From contig JADHZB010001916.1 of the NCBI GenBank assembly GCA_015657535.1, forward strand, positions 1-64,000: 64,000 bases of DNA, written 5' to 3'. This document shows, piece by piece, positions 24,037-37,878 of this stretch. The notes under the pieces were generated by a model that was not told the origin of the DNA, did not search any database, and saw nothing but the letters and a program-made list of their open reading frames with translations. Position 1 is the stretch's first letter, and each line of letters opens with the position of its first letter. The stretch comes from Nephromyces sp. MM_2019. Its lineage: Eukaryota > Apicomplexa > Aconoidasida > Nephromycida. A program made the translations under genes and the position numbers.

Positions 24037-24235
24037 CTTTTAGAGTGTAGGTACTCCAAACATGGTGGCTATGTCTATGAAAGCGATTGAATATTCTTTC
24101 ACTACGTTTGCCTGGGTGGGTATTCGGCAATACAATTTCACAGCGAATACCATCTTGGAGTAGGCGGATACCAGATGCAGCATCATAAGTTGTAGCTTGA
24201 CGAAGCTCTTGTCGTAGCGCAACTATACAACCAGC
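24037..24235 (-). CDS. Candidate internal exon, unknown protein
   Basis: Sixty-six codons with no ATG requirement, between acceptor TTTTAG and donor GTTACT. Reads AGCIVALRQELRQATTYDAA, then a segment with CEIVLPNTHPGKRSERIF, then a His-rich stretch (HRHSHHVW). Composition looks coding, but no family is recognised and no phase partner was found. It lies beside a candidate start exon on the other strand, and the two models conflict if both genes extend. Confidence 0.3.
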
Positions 24236-24358
24236 CTAAAATAAAAATTGAACGAAGAGGACACCGAGCTTAAAATTGGTAAAGAGACATATCATTAAAG
24301 TTCTAGAAGATCCAAAGGAAAGATTTTAGGCCCATTACTGCACTACCTTAGGTTTTAC

Positions 24359-26167
24359 ATGATGGAACCTGCCGAGAAAGCTCGAAGTCTTCTGTTTCGA
24401 ATTGCCTGCGTGGTCCTGATGTCCGTCGTGGGTAGAAGCTTCGTGTCATACCATACCCCGCCATTAATTGGTAAGGTCCTAATTCGTAGTTTGTCAGCTC
24501 CTATGCTACAAAGGAAACAGTTGGCATACCAGTAATAAAGTTACGGAATTGCAGTTGCTTTGGCTAAGGTGCAAAATGCTGACCCGCATGCCGGTAGGCA
24601 CTTTTAAAGCAATTAGTAAGGCGTGCTTGATATTCCTGCGGTTGCTTGCAGTATTTCACAGGGTATCGCTACGTGCTGGACACATATTCAAAGCTGTAAG
24701 TGTATATTTTACTGATGCCTGCCCTTGGCTGTACACGCTAGTCACATAGGACCGTGGAAACTTAGTTTTATAAGAGCTAGTATTCGCTATCGGACTTCAC
24801 TTTGATATTGCCTTATACATCCATACCTATTATTAACACTCGCTGTTACACACATAATGTAGTCAAAAAACTCGTACTTGTTTAAATTGTCCACTCGGGA
24901 TTTACAGTATCCCTGAAAATTCTCGTTTTACAGTGTTGCCCTAATCGAGGCCAGATTCATGTGATGAAATCTTCCTTACAAAAGAACCCGAACGAAGCCC
25001 AAACAGAGAATTCTGGTATGTCAATCTGCATTAATTATTCCACGCTAATCGTAGTGACACACTTGTCTGGACTTTTGTTTTAAGCGACTTGGGTACCATA
25101 CGTATTAGAAGTAATAAGGCGGTTATGTGAAAAGCGGAATTGTTGTGAGGTGAAACACTGAGATTATAAACCAGAAAAGATTGTTGTTACCTAATTTTAA
25201 TGAGAAGTTCAAGGTCGATTCTGCCATATTTCCTATGAAGGACCCATTGAACGATAACACGTGGCTTAGTATGCAATACATTTGTTCGCCAGTGGATACT
25301 AGTAGCCATTTAAAAATTCCAGGTTGGCTTTTTTATAATTGTTGGATTTTCCATAGCAGGGCAAGAGCATTCTATTCGTGTGAGATAGCCAAGCCTGGTG
25401 TTCTAACAACTATGGGGACATCGCCCGACGTATGGAATTACGGATTCTCAGGTAAAGCACTTATTAACTCGTATACCCATCCTTGATCATTTGTACTTAA
25501 TGGTAGACATTGAGCCTGAAGAGGAATCCGCAGATATAATGAAGCAGTTCTTATTCTTAGAAAACCTGTAGGCAAGATTCAAGCTTCATCCACCGCGTAA
25601 AAAGTGGACAAAATTTTGATGATCAGCGAAGTACCGTGCGAAGACCCTGTAGAACCTAGCTCAGGGCTAGGTATTGTAGAAGCCTCTAATCTGTATGGGA
25701 GTTATATATTGCCACCGCTGTATCCTGAACAACTTTGAGCACCGAACTACAGTTGCTACCACGACAGAAACTGCAAATTTCTAATCAAAAAGGGGAATTT
25801 ATACACTCGTTGTCGCGATGAGCAGTATTCGCACGCCAGACGCGCCCCTGGAAACCTAGTAAGTATCCTGGATCATGTGGTTCGGGAAGCATTCAGCACT
25901 ATCACTGTTTGACATATAGGGGATAAGTTGTTACCCAGCTACTACCCCAGACTAAAACTCCGCTTAGATGCTTCATGATATGAAACTAAGCCGCTTGATA
26001 GGTTTTCCTCAATGCACTCACTCAAATGCTGCGTGGCTATTTTTAGACAGCAGAATGCGCCATGCGCACGCACTTAGCTTATAGTTTCTTACTATGAATT
26101 TTTTTATGTTACAGGTGCTAATAAAGGATTCTACAGGTGGCTAAAGAAATTATCTTTCGAGATGTAA
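24359..26167 (+). CDS. Candidate small secreted/membrane protein, unknown
   Basis: Possible start exon 24359-24532 encodes MMEPAEKARSLLFRIACVVL followed by more hydrophobic residues, like a signal peptide or anchor. Possible later exons are a short segment near 24659-24694 (VSLRAGHIFKA), one near 24932-25017, 25175-25451 (92 codons, containing FPMKDPLNDNTWLSMQY and TTMGTSPDVWNYGFS) and a terminal exon 26115-26167 (NKGFYRWLKKLSFEM, stop). The last join is in phase; the join into 25175 is not resolved. No family recognised. Open frames this long are expected by chance in this DNA, so this is a weak model. Confidence 0.25.
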
Positions 26168-29100
26168 ACATTGTGCGAAACTTATCTTGCCAGTTTTCAA
26201 GCAAAAATCCCCTGATTTCCACTATATTCTAAATGAGCAGGGTAACAGATTAATCATGAAATGATCGTCAGAGTTACAAGTATTATGTTTGACACAGGAA
26301 TATGCGAAAGGGAGCAATCAAAGGGCGTTCATTCAGGAATATTCAGCTTAGCGGTTCTATCAATAGTTTTAATTGTTAGTGTTATAGTAACTAATCATTC
26401 CGAATGTTGTCGATACAGGAGGCGACAAAAAAATGCGCATCTACGGAGGGATGCAATTCTTTCACGGTTAAACAAGAATATGCATTTTTGATGAGATCTA
26501 AAAGCAAACATATTCAGGGTTATCTTTCAGCTGTCCACTACTACACCGTAGGCAGCCGCCTCATTACAAAGAAAAGCTTGAAGCAAAATTCTTTCCCTCA
26601 TTAAGCTTTCAGCATATTAGGCGCGCTCAGGCCGTTTGAGCATTCCCTATGGATGTGCAGCTCAGTAAAATATCACGTAAGTTCAAATGATACAATAAGA
26701 TACAGTGCAAGCTGAAACCTCTCTATTTTGATTTGTGGGACAGGTGCCTCATACTGGTTTCCTTTTCGGAGTCAGAAAATCAAGAATGTAAGAAAATAAA
26801 TCGAGGGAATTTTCAACTTTTAGCAAGCATCAGAGCAATCTAGAAATGCGCACTGGTCCAAAAAAAAAAAAACATTCCAATTTTATGTGTAGCGAAAAAT
26901 AAGGATCAAAAAGGAAATATTTGCTTTTTAGGGGCCCAGGAGATTTCGGAACGGGTATAACTAATGGACCACTGATGAGTTACAGCATTTAGGAACGCAT
27001 GCCATTACCAGGTCTGCATGCAGCGGAAGAAATATATTTGATGCCCTTCCAATACATCCATGAGATCACGCGTCCATCAACGGTAGTATTTATGCTTTAG
27101 AGTAGTTGTAAAGATCAATTTGCGTGTAATTTCACCTAATCGCTCAATGGTAGTTGATACCATGCAAGCTTTGCTCACTTTACTATGATCTTCAATGAAC
27201 GTCATTGAGCATAGGTGCAACTTGCACCGCCTTCAGCGTCGCACAAGCATTCTAGTTCTTAGCATTTTACACTACATCTGTCCTTTGGGCAAATACAAGC
27301 AAAGAGCAGAGGTAATTAAAAACCGCATTGTCACCCTGCTCAAAATTCTTAGCAGATTCTAAAATTTTAATTAAAATAAGTGAGGAGAGCTTTTTATAGC
27401 CAAAAAATTCGTTACCCCATTAAAAGCAAAAAATAAAATTTTTTAATGCCCAGTGGCAGCATCCAGATTTTATATATTTCCCATTTATGTACAACTCAAA
27501 AATACAATACAAGCTTGCACGAATGATTTAGAATTGAATTTTAATCAGCGAATACAGAGGGCAACGGTCAACCATTCAACTTGTTACGCTTTCCCTGTTA
27601 ATGACTATTTAGTAAGGCGTGCTTGCCTAGCAAAGTTCAAGAATGCAATGCCTTTGATTCTGCAGTGGAGTCCAGCAGTAAAAAATTGAGAATTCTAACG
27701 CGTGCTCGATAAAAATACAATACGAAAGACCTAATCTATAGTGTAGCCCGCGCACTATGAAATTCTGAGTGGAAAGCGCTGTGATATCAAACAGCAGCGA
27801 CTTTAGCACTGAGGGAATTTTTATGTTACAATTATTGAATCAAAAAGATACAAAATCAAAAGTTCTAAAAGATAAAAAATGTACTAACGAGTTCAGCAGT
27901 TAGTTCCAATGAATATTTCTATTCCTAAAATCTTGCACACATGATAAGAAAGCGTCCAACGTTTGGAAAACAATAAAACTAGCGTTTTTTATTGCAGAAA
28001 CAAAACATAGGATGGTAGCAGCAAATTTTGCAGATAAAGCTACCACATATAGCCAAATACAAAAAAAAGTAAAGCAAGCACGATAAAATTAACAGGCGAA
28101 CCATATCCGCTTTAAAGCATTTCCAATAAAGATATATGCCACTTCTGAAACCACCGCAAAGATAATTAAAGGGTAACAGACCAATAGACCAATAGGGCAC
28201 TAAAATATGAACAGCCAAAGCGCATAACTACAAGAATATCATCGCAGCTAAATTCTACAACTATAGCAAGCACCCTGGACAGTAAACTGAGAATCAAAAC
28301 AGAACTCTCATAACTTTACACAACCTCTGGTAGCAGGTTTTTACACGAAGAGGAAAAAATTCCTTCGCTTCAAGGAAATAAAGAGGTGAGAAGAACAATG
28401 TCTGCGAGGTTCTAGCGTGAAAATAGGCCAAGAGGTAGAAATATGTCAGCCGTTTTTATTCCGAGGTAAAAGCAGACTACGTGTATCAAGCCTATTATAA
28501 ACCAACTTTATTTTTCCTATAAGGCTTCTTAAAGTACCCTCTACTTAAATTTATCCCCTGAACAAAATTAGTTTAGGATTAAAATAGCTGGTGTCTTGTA
28601 AGCATCAACCCTAATAACTCGAGAAATCCTCAGGCTACAAATACTCACTAGAGTAAAAAAATCCAGTACAGCCTTGTGTAAGGAATATTTTTAGATAGCC
28701 CTAGAACTCGCACATTTTAAAATATTAAGCATGTAGCAGCGTAACAGTAAGGTCGAAACGATTTCTTGTTGTAGGGTAGTAGGCGCTACGATCATAAAAA
28801 ACTGGTCATTTTGAGCGAGTAATACAAGAAAAGCTTTACGATAGCAAAAGCGCTGACAAGCCAGATTCATTCGGTTTGGCCAAGAAAAATAGCATAAAAT
28901 TAAATTAATGAGATTATAAACAGATCCTTACTTTAAATTTTCAAAATTAACCTCAAAGAACTTGGATCTAGCAGCAATATGCAGGAGAACAAACGTCCTT
29001 GCTGCCGCACGCCATGAATAAAGCCAAAATGTGAACTACCAACATAGATGATGGTGGCATATTCTGCTTCAAGAGGTGGCAAAACCCATAAGAGAAACAG

Positions 29101-32100
29101 CTGTTGAATAAAAGGGGAATGAAGGGGAATGAAATCAAAAGGATACAAAAGTAAAAAAGTCTATTCTTAAGCAGGTTACAAAAATGTTCAAGTGAAACGC
29201 AGCGTTATACACCAAATAAATCATAGAAAAAACATGAAGTCGCACCATGCAGCTCAACCAACTGAAGCTTTTCGCTATTTGAAGTGGCAAAAAGTCTCAT
29301 TAAGCCAAGATTACTCATACCCCAAAACAAAATATATATAGGACAATCTTCACAATATGCAAGTTACTTACAATTTTAGTAATAGAAACAAGGATACTAA
29401 TATATTAACCTGCAGTAGTAGGGAATCATACCACAGGGTAGAGTGCCTCTTTAAATATTGGGTAATAATTCGACCAGTAGGTGAAATTTACTTAAAAAAT
29501 TGCAGAGCACCTCTACACAAAAAAGAGTTTGAACAAAATATACGGCTACTCCAATGGTTACCTTCTAGTTTTAAAAAATTTTTGAGTCGACAAAAAACAT
29601 AATAAGAAAGCGAAAAAGCCCTAATGTTTTCGCTTCAAATTAAATAGCTCCACCTCTACCTCAAACACTCACATTTGTGAGAATTATTTCAAAGAAGCAT
29701 TTTCTGCACACTTAATTACGGTGACCTTATTTTATTACCTATGCTCAAGAAAAACCGCGGAAAAAAGAAGGATAATAACAGCAAGATGGCAGCTCCAGGA
29801 AGCTAATAATGATATTTCACCTCTTACAATTTTAGTGGTTTTATCAAACTATAAACCCTACCAGCAAAAACGAGAAAATTCCTAAAAAAAAGGTTAAGCG
29901 CAGGCATCAAGCGTAGATGTACAGGAAAAATAGAATGCCATTAGTCGCAGGCACATCAGTGAATGACATATTTTTCACCTCCATGTGACTCGCTGAAGGG
30001 GGAGCTAGTTTACATATTCACCATAGTTAAATACGTCTTCCCAATGATGAAATAGCGAAAATATCATCTGATACCCCAAAAATTCGAGGAAACACTAGAC
30101 AATCTCTGCAAAGAAGCTATAAAATATTCATTAATATACACTCAATTAGTTAAAATCAAAAGATCTAAAGTTGAACCAAACATATTTGCATGTGCACATC
30201 ACTTAATACCCTTCACCTGGTATTCATGCAAAACAACGGGAGCAAGCAGATAAAAAGGGGCCTTGAGCAACAGCTTCAAAAGAAGGCCACCAAGTACTTT
30301 TAAAAAGATGAAAAAAATGCAACAAAACGGGAAAAAGATGAAAAAAAGCTCATAGCTTCAACAACAAACCTGCATGCATAATATTAGCTCAATTTAACAA
30401 TCCAAGCTAGATTTATTAAGCTGCTACCTATTCCTAAGGAACAAAAATATATTCTAATTTAATTCAAAAACAGAAAAACTTCAAATTGTATGCATTTTCT
30501 ACAAAAAAATGCAAAGAAGAAGGAAAATAGAGCAGAACCTTCCTTTATTAATTCATTTAATACTTATTTTTAAAGCGTTTTCCGGAGTGCTTTTTCAAGA
30601 ACACACAATAGAAACCCCTTTATTCGAAAGTTTGAATTTACCCAATATAACAAAAAGCAAGTACAGGGGTGTGTGTGGAGCGTGAGGGGGTGTGTGGTTC
30701 GGGTAATGCTTGGATTGGGTAATGCTTGGATGTGGGTGTGGTGTGACAGTTGCAAGGCTTGATGGAGTGCGTGTTGGACTGGGGTAGAATGGAGTGCAAA
30801 TCCACTCTATGGTAATGCCATCAAAGGGTACAACTGTAAGAGCTTACAGCAAATAAAGCAGTGCAGTTACATCAAGCCAGTCTCATTAAAACTGTTTTGA
30901 ATGGCGACCTTAGCAGAGTGGCAGTACTACTTGGGATAGTCAATAATCATGCAAAACACGAGCCTATAGAATCACTATAAAACAGCTTCCGGTGAACAGC
31001 TTACAGCTACATATATAAACAAGAAAAAACAATTTATTATACGAACCTCAATCTCGACACAAGCAGTACAATCATTTGAAAGATCACATCTTCTGCGGTC
31101 CGGCGTGTGTGTGTGTGTGCGAATGCTTAGATACTAGTACCTTAAGTTTTGAAACGCTTCAAGCATCGCAGAAAGCAAAAAAATTTCGTAAGCGATCACT
31201 CAAGTACAACAAAAAATTTCGACCCGCACAAACAGCGGAATCTTCGAGCACTAAGGTATAGCAGAAATGCAGCTACAGTATAAGGTTTATGAAGAAGCAT
31301 AAATAAGCACATCTCTTCATATACAAAAAGATAAAACTAACAGTAGTCTCCGATTAATCACTAAAATCGAATCATCAATACAAGATTTAAGAAATAGAAC
31401 CAAGCTTCTGCAGCTATAAACAAGAGAGAAAAAATAAGAAAAAAAATTAACACACAAGCAGCGAAAGATCAACAAAATATGATCCACATAGTAGTTATTA
31501 CCAACATAAAGCATACTTTACTTCACACACACATCATTAAATTATCTTCAGTCATTTAAACTATTCCTACTGAAATAGAGCTTGTTTTGAAAACCTTTTA
31601 AGTGACTCGTAGCAAGTCATTTTATACGCTTGAATGCACAGGCATTCAAATTTCAAGCTACATTGAATTTTTAGATGCATTATGAAGCTGATAATCAAAC
31701 TATCAAATTGGCAACAACTTCAAAGCAAAGAGTGCTGTTCTCGTTAAGCTACTTACAACGGGATGTTACAACTTCCTCCTCTAGAAAGGTTAGAGTCTAC
31801 TCAGTCTAATGAAAGAACCCAATAAAAGCAGCATCTTCAGTGGTATAATCATCTTCCTAAATTGCGCTACAACTTCGGCATAATCCCCTTGCAAGCGCCT
31901 CATATTGCTTAAAATAGTTTTTCTCAGTAAGCTATAAGCCTGCATTAGTTTATATATCATAAAATTATGAATCTAAAGCATAACACAGGTAGCAGTAGCG
32001 GAATGAATTGAAGAATCCGTTGAATATATATACAAGGGGCTCGTTAAACAATCAAAAAGTATAATCTAAGTAAATAAAAATCAGAGGTATACCATGCTTT

Positions 32101-32773
32101 CTACCAGCTTATCACGCCTAGACCGCCTCACAGACAGCCATAAATCAGGGGAATAATGGAGCGTTTCAAAAGAATATTCTTAGATACATATATAATACAA
32201 CATCTAACAATAAAAAAGTGATTCAGTGTGTACATTGAAAATAAAAACAGTGAAAAAAAATTGTATAAATTGCAGCTTGCACTTGAATGTATGTACACCC
32301 CAAGGATATTTTAAAGGCGAGAAGGCAGTGGGTCTACTGCTGCCACCAAAGTATATACCTAATTAGTTCATAGCGCAAGTAAGTTAGGGTAAGCTACATA
32401 GATAAAAGATGAATCAAATTTCAGTAGCAAAAACGCCGTTTCATCGCTACGTCTTCAAACTGGTTTTAGCAGGCTTTCGAGATATTGTTGAAAAAACAAA
32501 GGCAACAGAAATAACTCGAATCTATACACCAAAGGCGGACAGAGCTTGTTATTTTTCCTGAAAATAAAAAAGTATCATCCAAAGCTTAAAGAAAACACTG
32601 CATCACCAGTACTGGAACCTCTCTATAATCCATAGAATGAGAAAGAGGCCTTTATTCACGTAAAATGCAGGGTATTCAATTGATAAAGTTACTCCAAACT
32701 ACGCAAAAATCGTCTTCCGTATAAGCTTTGTTATGCTTTTTCAACATTTTTGGAGATTTCTTAAAGAGTACCC
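26168..32773. other. A-rich region without a resolved gene
   Basis: From about 27.3 kb the plus strand is strongly A-rich, as it is under the minus-strand M3 introns, hinting at minus-strand transcription. One possible minus exon lies at about 28945-29100, with acceptor TTCAACAG and donor GTTAAT, reading LFLLWVLPPLEAEYATIIYV and on. Two frames are open there, so I do not call a gene. Poly-purine tracts occur near 30300-30350. Confidence 0.4.
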
Positions 32774-35700
32774 CTATTCTTCGTATTGCTGCGACCACCA
32801 AAGGCTAGAGGGCCCTGCATTAAAACCCAACATATTAGTCTTCTGCCAGTTCTCTAGTCTGATAACATTAGTTCTACCACACAAACTCTTGGGGCCTACA
32901 TAAGCGGCCCCATCGAATAATACATCCAGAGCATGATTCTTCACACTGATTGTATCGCTGGCGAATAGAGAGTGATTTTCCTGAATATTAGTGAAATTTA
33001 TATTGCTAATTGCACTGGTATCTAATGGTGAGCTATGACTTAACGATGAATACATACCGCCCTCAAAATTATAATACTGCATCATTGCCCTGCTATTGCA
33101 AAAGCCTTGATAAGCAGTGGAGGCACTTGAAATGATTTCAAATTCATGGGGAAGGGGAAAGGTCACTGGCAGGGCAGATGTCTGGATGCTCCCAGCAGAG
33201 ATACCGTCGTTTTCAGATTGAGAAAGTGGCTCTTCATTATCGATGGATACCGAGGTAAGCTCATCGACAGCATTTGAGGGTGCTGCTTCACTCTTGCCAA
33301 GATACTGGGAAGCATCTTCTTCTGATTGATAAATTTTTTCAATTAGAGAAAAACTGTGCTGCGTGGTTTTATCTCTTCCTGCCCACAACTGAGCGGAAAC
33401 GAGCAAAGAAATACTAGTCTCATCGCTGAGGTGCCCTTGCCCAATACTTCCAATAGGTGGAAACGACGACTCCACTAAATACTGGGAATAGGAAGGATTG
33501 TGAAATTTATTGATTGGAATGATAGGACTGTAGTCCACAAGTGTTCTATCATGCCTGTGCTGCAGCTGTAATGCAAGCCTCCCATCTATTGAAGACATCC
33601 TATGATTTAGAGGATTCTTGACTGGCAACCCATTTCCGTCGAGAACAGGAGAGCCAAATGAATGAAAGGCTTCCTTGCAAATTTTGTTGCCGCTGCTTCG
33701 TGCTGCAACACACGAAAAATCTGCGTAAAAACATTGGGGCTCGCATGCAAGCCCACTCTTTGCCCTAGGAAGGCAGGAGTCATTAAATTGCATAAGCGAG
33801 TTACATTGCTGATTTTCGGGGGGGAAAAAGTGATTGGTCAAATAGCAGGATGGAAGATTAGAAGCTGCTACTGTAGGGGGGTGATAGTAGCCTCCATCGC
33901 AAGAAGGAGAGCATAGTCCAGTAAATGCCAAGTTAGAATCATGTTGGATGGGATAAATATACGAAAGTGAAGGAACTGCACAAGGATCGGAGAAAAAAGT
34001 CATCAGACGACTGGAACAAGACACGATAGGACAAAACGCATAGGAAATCGCGGGAGAGTATTGATGCAGGGGAACAGATGGGAAAGATTCTGAAAATTGA
34101 CCTGCAGCAGAAATACCAGAAGATTGAACTGCCTTGTTTTCCTCTGAAACGACCTCATTTGGGCAGTCACATTCTAAATCAGTAATACTTGCAGAATCTC
34201 CATTTGCTTCTAAATGGAGTGTAAATTCTGGGAAAAGGTTGTCATGCTTTTCTGTTAAATCCTTCCATGATGACAATAACACTCGTTGCTCCCCCTCATT
34301 GGAATAGCTGGCAGCCTCTTCAGGTGACCTATTCAACTCACCTTCGTTAAATTTCCCCTCTTTTTCATCTCTTTTGACGGTGTAGTTGGCAGAATCTGTA
34401 GCATTTTTGGAATTTGCCTGGTCAGCCGAAGAAAGCAGGGACACTGATGCACCGTTAGCTTCTTGCACACGAAAAAACGACGAGATATTGGCAAATCTTG
34501 CTCTTGAACTGCAAGCATCAGCGCTGCTAGATTTTTCATTGGTGGGTCCTACTACTTGCTTGCAGTCCGGAGATTGCGAAACTTCACAGTCACGGGCATG
34601 TGACTGCGATTCACATGATCTGACGGTTTTTATTTCTGCCTGCAATGCAGTTGATAATGTATCCCCCACAGTGGGAACTTCCTCTAGTACTGCATGGCAG
34701 CCATTCCTGCCATAATTTGCACAAACATCTCTTTTGTTTTCAAAGATATCACTATCGGCTTGTGAGCACGGCAAATTAGCATAACTTATCCCACGGGAGC
34801 TAAAATAATCTAATTCGCACGCTTCCTGACAATCAAAAAAGCTCTTACTTATGTATTTGCCTGAGTGAATATCCTCATTTATACACATTGCTATTTTGAC
34901 TTCCAGTTCTTTGGAGGAGCCAGATTTATTACCAGGGTTTTTCCCCCTCTCCTCAATAGGTGAGATATTTATTTCTTCGGAAAATTGGGTAGAAAAAAAG
35001 TCCGACTGCTTACGATTACGAGTAGTCTCCTGTACACCACATGGGCCTGCAAGTAAGGATTCGTTCAAAGAAACAGTTCGTTTCAATGAAAAATGCGAGC
35101 CTTTCGAGAAGTATGTATCAGGCACTCCCACCTTCGGTTTGTGGCTGCCATGCCTGAAAGAAATGTTCCTATCAGAAAAATTACCAGCAGAAGCTCCTCG
35201 TTTCCAATGTTTCTCGTTACTTAAGGGCTCTAAATAGTAACATCCCGAGGCCTGAGAATCGTAGTACAATTTCCTATGCCCAACCAATTCACTTTGTGTG
35301 CCTACAGAGGCAGAGCTTCTCCTTCTTCTTATTATCATCCCAATTGGCTGAGCATTACCTCCCTCAAGATTAGAAATATTCTCATAAGTATTCTGGATAT
35401 CAGAGTTAACGGTAAAGTTAGAACTTTTCAAGCTAGAAAACTCCTCGGAATCAAGCGGCTTGGAAGAGGGCGTAGAAGCTTCAAAAGTATCGCTTGATTC
35501 TAATATTTTTTGAAGATTTTTAGAGGGATGATGTAACTTCTTCTTTAACTGAAAAGAAGGCTGGAGAATCCATGACGAGGGAGCTTGACCGCTATGGTCA
35601 GCATCTAGTATGCAAGTCGACGATGCCTGCTTCTTGCAATCTCCTATCGTTTTTTCGAACGCAGACTCATTTTTATAACGAGAAACATGTATTTCAGGAG

Positions 35701-37878
35701 AAGGTAAAGGAAAAAAACTTTTGTTTTCGAATGAGTTGATCGACGCTTTTATTTCCGGTTGCTCATCAATGAAATAGCAATTCATCACGTCCTCATCGAT
35801 AGTGGCAGCAGAATCAAACAACATACTGGTTCGGTACGGTTCATTCTCCTTCCGAAAAATATCTTGATGGTTCGTCTGAAGCAGAAGGGGTTCGTGAGCG
35901 GGGTATTTGCTATGCTCGTGTTGCTCTCTTGCGATATATGATGGTTGCACCAAACATTCGAAAGTTTCAGGGGCATCCTCATACACTTCCAGATTCAGCT
36001 TAGGATCCGCGGCCAGGGCAGAATCCATGCTAAACAGGTTATTTTCATCACCTTGAGAACTAACAGGCAAAAAGCTCCTAGCTACATCCTTGCTGCTGGT
36101 CTCGCTTATTACCAAAGCAGAGTAACGATCATTGCCAGAAATCTGGACATCCGCACAGTATGATTTATCATCTCTAGGCTCTTCATGATGAGCACAGAAT
36201 TCGAGACCTTTCGATTGGTTACTTTCAACATATTTTTGTTCTAATGAAAGCATAAAAAAAGGATTTTTTCTCTCCGGTACGAGGGTTCCAGCGACTAGCT
36301 CATCACAGCTTACTCCAACTGATCCTACTGCCCTCTCCATTAAGGATTGCACGCTATTTGTACACAGCGGGGGCATAGTGTCTTTGAAGGTTTCATAAGT
36401 TTTTGGCTCCCACGCAGGATTGAGCTTATCACCCTTAGACGGAGGATTATCACTCATGCTGACTATCTCACTTACTCCCGCTTTTGATCCAGTAATCCTC
36501 CATCGATCTTCCCCAACATGAGGGCAAAAAAGATGAGAATTGTGCACCAGTGACCTTTGAGAAAGTAAGAGATCCTTATTAGAGGGTTCACCATTACGAT
36601 TAACTGAAAGTAGAGCATTTTCGCTTCGGCGGACATAGTCAGGCGGTGGAGTTGAGGCAGAGCTACGAAAGCAGCAGAATGACTGGTTTTCGCGCATGGA
36701 GTCACTTTTATCATTAAGCCTCAAACTTGGGTTCTGCCCTTCGCGCTTCACAGTAGGGGTTGCGAGGCATTTATTCTTCAAAGCTTTTTTATTTACCATA
36801 TCAGGCAGCCAACCGCTGTTCTTTGAGGATATCTCAGCACGGTTCAACTCTACTTCTTCCGATGAAGACAGTGAAGCCAGGTTGTACAATGTATGATCAG
36901 GCTCATTATTATCCCGGCTGCACGGAAGTGAAGCAGAGTCACCATTTGGTGCTTCATGAAAATAATTGAAGGTGGGATGTGCAATTGAAGTAGAATTATC
37001 AGTTTTGCCATATTCAGGATTTTCATGATTTTTGCAATTCCTTAAATCTGCTGTATCATTCACTAGGCCAGCATTTATATGTTGGCCAGCTAAAAATTTC
37101 GAGTTCCCAGATAAGCTACGTGTCTTAGCTGCTGTACGGCAAGGAATAGCAATTGGCAAGCGAGTGATTGAGTTTTCCCACGACGAAAGATCCATCATAA
37201 TCTCTATGTTTGTAGCATTATTTTTTCGGCCATGCAAGGGAGCATCCACACTGAAAAGCGCCTTTTCAAGCAATGCTGGCGATTTTTTCTCGTCATTTAC
37301 GACTCCTTCATGCGGCAAAGCAACCAAGGGCTCACTATCTTCAATTTTGAGGCCTAAGGCAGCCTCCAAGTTAACGCAAAAGCTACACAACAGGTATCGA
37401 ATAGAGGTAAGAGTTATGGGTTAAATTGAGTGACCAAGCTGCGTTGGACGAATATGTTTGTTATGATTCTTAAAACTGTAGCGAATAAGCACTAGGACAC
37501 ATAGTATGATGCACTATCACTGAAAAAATGTGTGCAATGTACTATACTCTTAACTATTGAACTTTGAAAAATCAAGTAGAAATGTAAAGGGCGCTCTCTG
37601 CCCCGCTCTAGCTCATTTAAATAATCCAAAATAAGATCTTGCAACACAAATCTTCCAACTAACCGTGGAGGACAAAGAACCTCTTCGCTAAGCCGATTTT
37701 TGTCAGAAATTGATACTACAGTAATCTTCCGGTTGCTATCCATAAGAGGAGTTATAGCTCTACAATTTCGTGATGGCTTTGTTGCGGTAGTCTTTACAGC
37801 ATTTAGAACGCTAGTATGTGGTCTCACCAAAGCTTGGTCCACACTTCTGCCTCCATTTATGTGGGAAAAGAAATCCAT
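32774..37878 (-). CDS. Large serine-rich protein of unknown function (about 1607 aa, two exons)
   Basis: Exon 1 is 37878-37664 (starts MDFFSHINGGRSVDQALV; donor GTTAGT after CG). Exon 2 is 37382-32774, a single open run of over 1530 codons ending SLWWSQQYEE. Splitting the Arg codon across the 281-nt intron keeps phase. The protein is rich in Ser and Asn, with scattered acidic stretches and Arg/Ser patches such as IIRRRRSSASVGTQ that look like kinase sites. I see no membrane span, no signal peptide and no known domain; it is probably largely disordered. The reading frame itself is certain. The first exon depends on an unusual GTT donor; another upstream exon cannot be excluded. Long repeat-poor proteins without domains are common in apicomplexans. 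Confidence 0.85.

Noticed and set aside
26419..26518. Possible PAN/Apple-like exon (EATKKCASTEGCNSFTV)
   Set aside because: Only two cysteines, 33 codons, and no partner exon in phase; a chance match is likely.
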